Assembly (NCBI GenBank): GCA_036655715.1
Contig: JAVVPO010000045.1
Location: 1 to 19,844 of the forward strand
DNA length: 19,844 nucleotides
Source: JAVVPO01 sp036655715
GTDB taxonomy: Bacteria; Bacillota; Clostridia; Lachnospirales; Cellulosilyticaceae
Direction: 5' to 3'
In this document: piece by piece, positions 8,714-14,242 of the stretch
Layout: every line of letters begins with the position of its first letter
How positions within the stretch are numbered: position 1 is the stretch's first letter
Notes under the pieces: model-generated
What the model was told of the DNA's origin: nothing
Seen by the model: the letters and a program-made list of their open reading frames with translations, nothing else
Databases searched by the model: none
Made by a program: the position numbers and the translations under genes

Positions 8714-9389
8714 ACAAAACTCCTCCTATTAACAGATGGTTTATTCACAAGTTATTCAAGTATTGTCAACATGTGAATAATTTAATCAATAGTTATAAAC
8801 ATTAGATGTAATTAACTTAGTAAATAACATTAGATAAAGTAAAGTGAACATGATGTGGATAAAGTTATTATATCTATAAAATATGAATAAATATAAGGAA
8901 ATAGTGAAAAAAATAGAAGTTATACACACAATTATCAACAGAATGTGAATAACTATAGATATAAACAACTTATACACAGTTAAATCTATAATATCAAATT
9001 CCCTGTGGAAAATCAACTGTTTAAGAAAAATATCCACAGGTTGTAGATAAAAAAATGGTGGATGAAGTCAACAGAAAATATAAATAGAGTAAAATATATG
9101 TAGTTTAAGAAAAAAAAGAATAAAAAAATGTCAATAATAGGCGAATAAAGTTAATAAAACTAGAATGTGGATAATTTTAGCCTTAAAATAGTAAAAAGAG
9201 AATAAGTATATAGAAAATAGAGAGAAATTTAATAGAAATAAAAAATAAAAATAAGTAAAAGGATAAAGTATAATAATATATAAATACATATATAAGGAAG
9301 AAAGTCTAGAAATAGTGTTTTAAAAGATAAAAAAATACTACCTTTTATTTGAATTTGAACAATTGGAAATAAATATCATGTTCATGGGG
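8714..9389. other. Chromosomal replication origin oriC (DnaA-box cluster and AT-rich tract)
   Basis: This gene-free stretch between the divergent dnaA and rpmH genes is the origin. Perfect TTATNCACA-type boxes are at 8741-8749 (+), 8772-8780 (-), 8854-8862 (-), 8920-8928 (+), 8944-8952 (-), 8970-8978 (+) and 9166-9174 (-). One-mismatch sites are at 8794-8802 (+), 8932-8940 (+), 9004-9012 (-), 9030-9038 (+) and 9042-9050 (-). From about 9073 to 9305 the + strand is A/G/T with only six C residues, a very AT-rich, strand-biased tract that could be a melting element. Genes diverge on both sides, as expected at a bidirectional origin. An 83-codon frame across 8786-9037 is an accident of AT-rich box DNA and is not called. 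Confidence 0.9.
8741..8769 (-). promoter_or_regulatory. Candidate dnaA promoter region with flanking DnaA boxes
   Basis: A perfect -35 hexamer TTGACA lies at 8769-8764 on the minus strand, about 50 bp before the dnaA start. The expected -10 position 16-17 bp downstream is poor (TGAATA or GAATAA) and overlaps the DnaA box 8741-8749. An alternative is TTGATT (8789-8784) with GACAAT after 16 bp. DnaA boxes at 8741 and 8772 flank or overlap any promoter here. The exact start cannot be fixed from sequence. Confidence 0.3.
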
Positions 9390-9418
9390 TTGACTACCTA
9401 TTAGAAATCTTCTATACT
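9390..9418 (+). promoter_or_regulatory. Strong sigma-A promoter of rpmH
   Basis: TTGACT (9390-9395), a 17-bp spacer and TATACT (9413-9418) give 5 of 6 matches in each hexamer at ideal spacing. Transcription should start near 9425 and run rightward through rpmH and on to rnpA. It marks the right boundary of the origin. Confidence 0.8.
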
Positions 9419-9424
9419 AAAGCT

Positions 9425-9565
9425 AGTGCTTATTTGTTTTTAACTCTATATAGAGTTGTGTGTGCGAATATTTAATTTTATTAGTGCGAAACGTCCCAAG
9501 TGCATGGGAGTTAGTACAACGTGTGCATATTATGTGTCTACTTTAAATTCAAGGAGGTGCACATA
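9425..9565 (+). promoter_or_regulatory. Structured 5' leader of rpmH
   Basis: About 140 nt lie between the predicted transcription start and the rpmH ATG. The leader contains a perfect 16-bp palindrome AACTCTATATAGAGTT (9442-9457), a small hairpin TCCCA/TGGGA (9494-9498 / 9505-9509), and two mutually exclusive pairings near the start codon: ATTATGTG (9529-9536) with CACATAAT (9560-9567, which includes AU of the ATG), and TGTGCA (9522-9527) with TGCACA (9558-9563). The first would place the Shine-Dalgarno AAGGAGG (9551-9557) in a loop and the ATG in a stem. This is compatible with translational control of L34 but is inference; I recognise no named leader family. Confidence 0.4.
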
Positions 9566-9700
9566 ATGAAAAGAACTTTCCAACCAAAGAAACGTCAAAG
9601 AAGTAAAGAACATGGTTTTCGTAAGAGAATGAGAACTAAAAATGGTAGAGCTGTACTCGCTAGAAGAAGAGTAAAAGGTAGAAAAAAATTATCAGCATAA
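9566..9700 (+). CDS. rpmH: 50S ribosomal protein L34
   Basis: L34 is a small basic protein of the large ribosomal subunit that binds 23S rRNA. The 44-residue product starts MKRTFQPKKRQRSKEHGFR and ends RRVKGRKKLSA, with the family pattern of KRTFQP, then HGFR, RM, T, GR and VLARRRVKGR. The length of 44 aa is the usual one. The ATG follows a strong AAGGAGG. It is the first gene on the right of the origin, the invariant Firmicute location. A terminator-like hairpin follows immediately, before rnpA. The gene is too short to appear in ordinary ORF lists with a 60-codon cutoff. Confidence 0.98.
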   Translation: MKRTFQPKKRQRSKEHGFRKRMRTKNGRAVLARRRVKGRKKLSA

Positions 9701-9728
9701 AACAAGGCCGCTTTTGTGGCCTTGTTTT
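9699..9728 (+). terminator. Terminator/attenuator between rpmH and rnpA
   Basis: An 11-bp perfect stem, AAAACAAGGCC (9699-9709) with GGCCTTGTTTT (9718-9728), closes an 8-nt loop and overlaps the rpmH stop codon. The U-rich side is part of the stem and only four T long. It probably lowers transcription into rnpA, so that abundant L34 and scarce RnpA can share a promoter. That role is inference. Confidence 0.65.
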
Positions 9729-9758
9729 GCCTTATAAAAATTTAGGAGTGCTATAAGT

Positions 9759-10106
9759 ATGAAATATACAGAATCACTTAAAAAGAATCAGGATTTTCGT
9801 AATGTATATAGAAGAGGAAAATCTGTAGCTAATAGATACTTAGTATTATATAAATATCCTAATAAAGAAGCTATTAATCGATTAGGAATATCTGTTAGTA
9901 AAAAAGTTGGAAATAGTGTAGTTAGAAGTAGAGTAACTAGACTAATTAGAGAGAGTTATAGATTTAAAGAAGAAAATATTATTTATCCAGGATGGGACTT
10001 CATAGTTATAGCAAGGGGTACGGCTAATGGTGCACCTTATCAAGAAATTGAAAGTGCTTTAGAACATTTGCTAAAACAACAAAAAGTCTTAGAAAAAAAT
10101 TCGTAA
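9759..10106 (+). CDS. rnpA: Ribonuclease P protein component
   Basis: RnpA is the protein subunit of RNase P; it helps the catalytic RNA bind the 5' leader of pre-tRNAs. The 115 residues show the family's N-terminal pattern KKNQDFRNVYRRGKS (about 8-22) and VLYKYPN, then LGISVSKKVGNSVVRSR (about 43-59) with TRLIRESYR following, and DFIVIARG in the last strand. The RNR motif normally found after GNAV is RSR here, with Ser replacing the central Asn. A GGAG-type ribosome binding site precedes the ATG. It follows rpmH after a terminator-like hairpin, the conserved pairing. Downstream there is an unusually long gap before yidD. Confidence 0.97.
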   Translation: MKYTESLKKNQDFRNVYRRGKSVANRYLVLYKYPNKEAINRLGISVSKKVGNSVVRSRVTRLIRESYRFKEENIIYPGWDFIVIARGTANGAPYQEIESALEHLLKQQKVLEKNS

Positions 10107-10288
10107 ATTGCCTATTATGTTAGAAAAATATATATTATTATTAGAATACATAGAAATAATAAGGTATAGATATTCCTAATTTAGGAGGTTTTAATATAAA
10201 GCAATTATCTTTTGTATGTATGCAATAACTTCGAAATAATAACGTTGTTGAAATAACCTAATTGTCATATTTGGATAGAGGAGTAATG
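10107..10288 (+). other. rnpA-yidD gap with an orphan Shine-Dalgarno
   Basis: This 182-bp gap is long for a position where the genes often nearly touch. It contains a perfect TAGGAGG at 10182-10188 that is not followed by ATG, GTG or TTG at a usable distance; the codons 6-8 nt downstream are ATA or AAG, and that frame stops after 11 codons. The sequence just before it, TCCTAATTTAGGA (10174-10186), is a near-perfect palindrome that could fold over the ribosome binding site. No clear promoter or terminator is visible; a weak AT stem lies around 10130-10160. It may be a decayed start or a small regulatory leader. Confidence 0.35.
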
Positions 10289-10519
10289 ATGAAAGACTTA
10301 TTGAAAAATATAGCCTTAAAGTTAATTAAATTTTATCAATATGCCATATCTCCTATATTTGGGCCAAAATGTAGGTTTATTCCAACATGTTCACAATATA
10401 CTTATGAAGCTATAAATGTACATGGTTTTTTTAAGGGCGTATTTTTAGGGATTAAGCGAATATCAAAGTGTCATCCATTTCATAAACCAATGTATGATCC
10501 AGTTCCACCAAAAAAATAA
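10289..10519 (+). CDS. yidD: Membrane protein insertion efficiency factor YidD
   Basis: YidD is a small, membrane-associated helper of YidC-dependent protein insertion. The 76 residues have the family hallmarks: a basic amphipathic N-terminus, YQYAISPIFGPKCRFIPTCS (16-35) with two conserved cysteines, YTYEAI, and the C-terminal KCHPFHKPMYDPVP (60-73). The frame is open from a TTG at 10262, but AGAGGAG (10277-10283) sits 5 nt before the second ATG (10289) and only 2 nt before the first (10286), so I choose 10289. It lies between rnpA and yidC as in many bacteria and probably shares their transcript. Confidence 0.95.
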   Translation: MKDLLKNIALKLIKFYQYAISPIFGPKCRFIPTCSQYTYEAINVHGFFKGVFLGIKRISKCHPFHKPMYDPVPPKK

Positions 10520-10556
10520 CCGCCATTGAATAACAACAATACTTAGGAGGAAACCA

Positions 10557-11897
10557 ATGGGAATTATTAACGACTTTTTTGGTATGATCCTCAATATTAT
10601 ATTTGAGGGTGTAGCATTAGTAGTACCAGTCGGCACACTAGGTGTCTCAATCATTATGTTTACATTAGTAACACGTTTATTACTTACTCCATTACAAATA
10701 AAGCAACAGCGTACAACACGCGCAATGAGTAAGATTCAACCTGAAATGAAAAGGATTCAAAAGAAATATGCTAATAAAAAAGATCAAGCATCTCAAATGG
10801 CATATTCACAAGAAATGCAAGGTGTTTATAAAAAATACAAAATTAGTCCACTTTCAGGATGTTTACCATTATTAATTCAATTACCACTTATTTATGCCTT
10901 ATACAATGTACTTCGTCAGCCAAGTAGACATATTGTCGCTTTAGGGGACTTATATGTTAAACTTAGTGAGGTAATTACTAATTTAGTACCTAACTTCAAT
11001 GAGATTATTGCTAAAGTAGTAGAGCAAATGCCGTTAAGTAGTACAGCAATGTATGAACTTCAAAAATTAGGAGAAAGTGCTCCATTATCAGATCAATTAA
11101 GTCACTTTACAACTCAACAATGGGAATTATTATTAGCTAATATCCCACAGAATGCTCAATTATCTGAGTTATTAATACAGAAACAAAATATCGAGTTATT
11201 CATCGTTAACTTAGTAGACTCACCACAACAATTAGTAAGTTCAGGAATGTGGTTAGCTCTTTTAGTACCAGTTGCAGCAGGTGCATCTACATTTATCTTT
11301 AGTAAAATTACTATGGCATCAAGTAGAGCTATGCAGCAAGGAACTACAGATAGTAGCGAAGCGAATCCAGCGGATAGTATGATGAAAGTAATGAATATTA
11401 TGATGCCTATCATGATGGGTATATTCTCATATAGCGTACCATGTGGTCTTGCTTTATACTGGATTGCAGGTAACATTATTATGATGCTTCAACAAATTTG
11501 GGTAAATAAAATTGTTGATAAGCAAGATAAAAAATTAGAAGAACAACTTAGACAAGAGCGAGAAGCGCAAGGTATTAAGAAAAAGAAAAGACCAAGACCT
11601 GAGGGTGAAAAAACTAGTAAACCTAAGGGTGAAGGAACTGATTCACAAAGACAAAAACCAAGAAAACCTAGACCTGAAGGTCAAGCTACAGAAGGGCAAA
11701 AGCCAAGAAAGCCTAGACCTGAAGGTCAAGCTGCAGAAGGACAAAAGCCAAGAAAGCCTAGACCTGAAGGTCAAGCTGCAGAAGGACAAAAGCCAAGAAA
11801 ACCTAGACCTGAAGTAGACGTAACAGTAAACAAAGAAGCTAATCAATCTGACAATAATCAATCAACTAGTGAGTCTAAAAATCTAAAAGAAGATTAA
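10557..11897 (+). CDS. yidC: Membrane protein insertase YidC/SpoIIIJ with repetitive basic tail
   Basis: YidC/Oxa1-type insertase places proteins in the cytoplasmic membrane, alone or with SecYEG. This is the short Gram-positive form: a first membrane segment at about 17-45 with the conserved groove arginine R40 in VTRLLLTPLQ, a charged cytoplasmic hairpin (about 47-95, basic and helical), then SPLSGCLPLLIQLPLIYALYNVLR (97-120). A longer outside domain of about 100 residues follows (121-228), then membrane segments near 229-250, 276-295 and 297-315. Residues 320-446 form a hydrophilic basic tail with a 15-residue tandem repeat, QKPRKPRPEGQAAEG. Basic tails of YidC/Oxa1 bind ribosomes in other species; the repeat itself is unusual. 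A TAGGAGG precedes the ATG and jag follows within 22 bp, the spoIIIJ-jag arrangement. Confidence 0.97.
   Translation: MGIINDFFGMILNIIFEGVALVVPVGTLGVSIIMFTLVTRLLLTPLQIKQQRTTRAMSKIQPEMKRIQKKYANKKDQASQMAYSQEMQGVYKKYKISPLSGCLPLLIQLPLIYALYNVLRQPSRHIVALGDLYVKLSEVITNLVPNFNEIIAKVVEQMPLSSTAMYELQKLGESAPLSDQLSHFTTQQWELLLANIPQNAQLSELLIQKQNIELFIVNLVDSPQQLVSSGMWLALLVPVAAGASTFIFSKITMASSRAMQQGTTDSSEANPADSMMKVMNIMMPIMMGIFSYSVPCGLALYWIAGNIIMMLQQIWVNKIVDKQDKKLEEQLRQEREAQGIKKKKRPRPEGEKTSKPKGEGTDSQRQKPRKPRPEGQATEGQKPRKPRPEGQAAEGQKPRKPRPEGQAAEGQKPRKPRPEVDVTVNKEANQSDNNQSTSESKNLKED
11652..11813 (+). repeat. 45-bp tandem repeat encoding the YidC tail
   Basis: Three full 45-bp units (11652-11696, 11697-11741, 11742-11786) and a 27-bp partial fourth (11787-11813) are in frame with yidC and encode QKPRKPRPEGQ(A/T)AEG-type units. 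Units two and three are identical at the DNA level; unit one differs at four positions and the partial unit at one. Degenerate versions (RPRPEGE, KPKGEG) lie just before. The near-identity suggests recent duplication by slippage, so copy number may vary between strains. Confidence 0.95.
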
Positions 11898-11919
11898 TAA
11901 AACCTGGGGGTAGATTGAG

Positions 11920-12675
11920 ATGAAATGTATAGAGAAAGTAGCAAGAACAATAGATACAGCAATAACAGATGCACTTATTGAATTAGGAGCAACTACTGAT
12001 CAAGTAAATATTGAAATTATCCAAAAAGGGTCTAAAGGAATATTTGGAATAGGAGCCAAAAATGCTAAAGTTAAAGTAACTTTAAAAGAAATTGAAGAAG
12101 ATACTTTAGAAACTATTACTGATATTGTAGAGGAAACTGTCCTAAATAAAGAGGTTATTAAAGAATCACCTCAACCTACAAAAAAAATAGCAAAAGCTGA
12201 AATAGATACTGAAGCTGCAAGTAAGCTTGCAATAGATTTTCTGACTAATGTATTAAAGGCTATAAATATTGAAGCAACGATTAATACAAAAGTAGTGGGA
12301 GATAAGCTAGATATTGATATTTCAGGAGATAAGATGGGTATTATTATAGGTAAAAGAGGAGAAACATTAGACTCTTTACAATATCTAACTAATATAGTTG
12401 TGAATAAAGGCAATGAAGGTTATATTAAAGTAATGATCGATACAGAAAATTATCGTTCAAGAAGAGAAGATACATTGAAGAAACTAGCTTATAAATTAGC
12501 TAAGAAAGCTTCTCAGACTAAAAAGCCTGTTATATTAGAACCAATGAACCCATATGATAGAAGAATTATACACTCTGCGCTACAAGATAGTAGAACAGTT
12601 AAGACGCATAGTGAAGGCAAAGAGCCATTTAGAAGAGTAGTTATTACTCCAAGTGCTGGTAAGTCTTACAAATAA
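11920..12675 (+). CDS. jag: RNA-binding protein Jag/KhpB (Jag-N, KH and R3H domains)
   Basis: Jag (KhpB, EloR) is an RNA-binding partner of the YidC/cell-elongation machinery. The 251 residues show Jag-N (1-55) with KGSKGIFGIGAKNAKVKV (36-53), an acidic linker (about 57-100), a KH domain with IIIGKRGETLDSLQYLTN (141-158, GxxG loop GKRG) and an R3H domain with PYDRRIIHSAL (211-221) and FRRVVITP (237-244). The start ATG follows GGGGG about 9 nt upstream, a weaker ribosome binding site than in its neighbours. It directly follows yidC, as in the spoIIIJ-jag operon of Bacillus, and is ended by a strong terminator. It is longer than B. subtilis Jag (about 208 aa), mostly because of the linker. Confidence 0.95.
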   Translation: MKCIEKVARTIDTAITDALIELGATTDQVNIEIIQKGSKGIFGIGAKNAKVKVTLKEIEEDTLETITDIVEETVLNKEVIKESPQPTKKIAKAEIDTEAASKLAIDFLTNVLKAINIEATINTKVVGDKLDIDISGDKMGIIIGKRGETLDSLQYLTNIVVNKGNEGYIKVMIDTENYRSRREDTLKKLAYKLAKKASQTKKPVILEPMNPYDRRIIHSALQDSRTVKTHSEGKEPFRRVVITPSAGKSYK

Positions 12676-12713
12676 AACAAAAGCTTCCCCTGGTGGGAGG
12701 CTTTTGTTTTATT
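12671..12713 (+). terminator. Strong terminator after jag
   Basis: A 19-bp stem, arms 12671-12689 and 12695-12713, has a single G-T pair and a 5-nt loop; the stem overlaps the jag stop codon. The A-rich left and T-rich right arms (CTTTTGTTTTATT) could work in both directions. It ends the rpmH-to-jag transcript before the mnmE promoter. Confidence 0.88.
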
Positions 12714-12776
12714 ATAAGTGCAATATTTCTAGTAGCTTAGAATTAATAAATTAGGAGATACTCTTATTAAGATGAA

Positions 12777-12805
12777 TTGCAAATAAAAAGCTTTTAGAGT
12801 ATATT
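12777..12805 (+). promoter_or_regulatory. Promoter of mnmE-mnmG-rsmG
   Basis: TTGCAA (12777-12782), a 17-bp spacer and TATATT (12800-12805) form a good sigma-A promoter between the jag terminator and mnmE. The leader would be about 32 nt and contains the AAAGGAG ribosome binding site. Confidence 0.65.
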
Positions 12806-12843
12806 AATTGCTAGAGACAAAAGTTTAGAAAGGAGCTATTTTT

Positions 12844-14226
12844 ATGATATATCATGATACGATAGCTGCTATATCTACTGCACCAGGTGTAGGCGGTATA
12901 GGAATTATAAGAGTAAGTGGACAAGATGCCATTGAAATAGTAGATAAGATATTTAGAAGTATGGGTAAAAAATCTTTATTAGAAGTGTCTACTCATACTA
13001 TACATTATGGACATATTATGAATCAGAATAATGAAGTAATAGACGAAGTTTTAGTTATGCTAATGAAAGGCCCTAAAACTTTTACAAGAGAAGATGTAGT
13101 TGAAATTAATTGCCATGGAGGTCCAGTTCCTTTAGATGCTGTTTTAATGGAAGTACTTCGTAATGGTGCTAGGCTGGCAGATAGTGGTGAGTTTACTAAG
13201 AGAGCCTTTCTTAATGGACGAATAGATTTAGCCCAAGTAGAAGCTGTAATGGATATTATAGAGGCCAAGACAGAGTTATCACTTTCACAAGCTATTAATC
13301 AGTTAGAAGGAAAGCTTTCTAAAAAAATAAAAGAATATCAAGATGTATTGATTCAGATTATAGCTCGTATAGAAGTATCTATAGATTATCCAGAATATGA
13401 TGAGGATGAAGCTATATCGATTGGTTTTGAGGCTGATATTATAGAACTTAATAAAGAACTTAAAGAGTTACTTAAAACTGCAGATACAGGAAAGCTGATT
13501 AGAGAAGGGGTTAAGACTGCTATTGTAGGACAACCTAATGTAGGAAAATCATCATTACTTAATGCATTACTTGAGGAAAATAAGGCCATTGTTACGGATA
13601 TACCTGGTACAACTAGAGATGTAGTAGAGGCTTATTTGAATATAGAGGGTATACCTTATCAGTTATTAGATACAGCAGGAATTAGAGAAACGGAAGATAT
13701 AGTAGAAAAAATAGGTGTAGAGCGTTCAAGAACATCTATTCAAGAAGCTGATTTAGTATTAATGATTATCGATAGCTCTAGAGATTTAGATTTAGAAGAA
13801 ATTGAGATTATCGAGAGCTTAAAATACAAAAAAGTTATTTATGTATTAAATAAAACAGATTTAAATCCATTAATTACCCAGGAAATGTTGATGAAATATG
13901 CAGGAGACTCTAAAATAGTGAGTATTTCAGCTATACTTCAAAATGGATTAGATGAATTAAGACGTACAATGAAAGCTTTTGTTGTTAGAGGTGAGGCGAG
14001 TGTTAGTAAAGGTGCGACTATTTCTAATAGAAGACAAAAGGAAGCACTAGTTAAGGCTATTGTGAGCTTGGATAAGGTAGTAGATACCATTGATATGGGA
14101 ATGCCTGAAGATTGTATCGCAATTGATTTACATGATGCATATGGGAATCTAGGGATGATTATAGGAGAAGCCTTAAAAGATGAAATTATAAATGAATTAT
14201 TCGGTAGATTTTGTTTAGGTAAATAA
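12844..14226 (+). CDS. mnmE: tRNA modification GTPase MnmE
   Basis: MnmE is a dimeric GTPase that, with MnmG, builds the aminomethyl-type group at C5 of wobble uridine-34 in tRNAs, using a folate one-carbon unit. The 460 residues show the N-terminal folate-binding domain (DTIAAISTAPGVGGIGIIRVSG), a helical domain, and an inserted G domain: G1 GQPNVGKS (229-236), PGTTRD (254-259), DTAG (276-279) and NKTD (336-339). The C-terminus FCLGK (456-460) has the conserved catalytic cysteine motif C(I/L)GK. The ATG follows AAAGGAG. mnmG follows 16 bp later. Confidence 0.98.
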   Translation: MIYHDTIAAISTAPGVGGIGIIRVSGQDAIEIVDKIFRSMGKKSLLEVSTHTIHYGHIMNQNNEVIDEVLVMLMKGPKTFTREDVVEINCHGGPVPLDAVLMEVLRNGARLADSGEFTKRAFLNGRIDLAQVEAVMDIIEAKTELSLSQAINQLEGKLSKKIKEYQDVLIQIIARIEVSIDYPEYDEDEAISIGFEADIIELNKELKELLKTADTGKLIREGVKTAIVGQPNVGKSSLLNALLEENKAIVTDIPGTTRDVVEAYLNIEGIPYQLLDTAGIRETEDIVEKIGVERSRTSIQEADLVLMIIDSSRDLDLEEIEIIESLKYKKVIYVLNKTDLNPLITQEMLMKYAGDSKIVSISAILQNGLDELRRTMKAFVVRGEASVSKGATISNRRQKEALVKAIVSLDKVVDTIDMGMPEDCIAIDLHDAYGNLGMIIGEALKDEIINELFGRFCLGK

Positions 14227-14242
14227 AAATTAGGAGGTTAAT

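Noticed and set aside
8786..9037. 83-codon minus-strand frame in oriC with a hydrophobic, Ile/Phe/Leu-rich product
   Set aside because: It spans the DnaA-box cluster, has very biased composition expected from AT-rich DNA, and no sensible ribosome binding site or family pattern. It is best explained as non-coding origin.
11605..11861. Repetitive open frames on both strands over the yidC tail
   Set aside because: They arise from the 45-bp repeat in the yidC reading frame; a unit length divisible by three keeps all frames open. No start signals support them.
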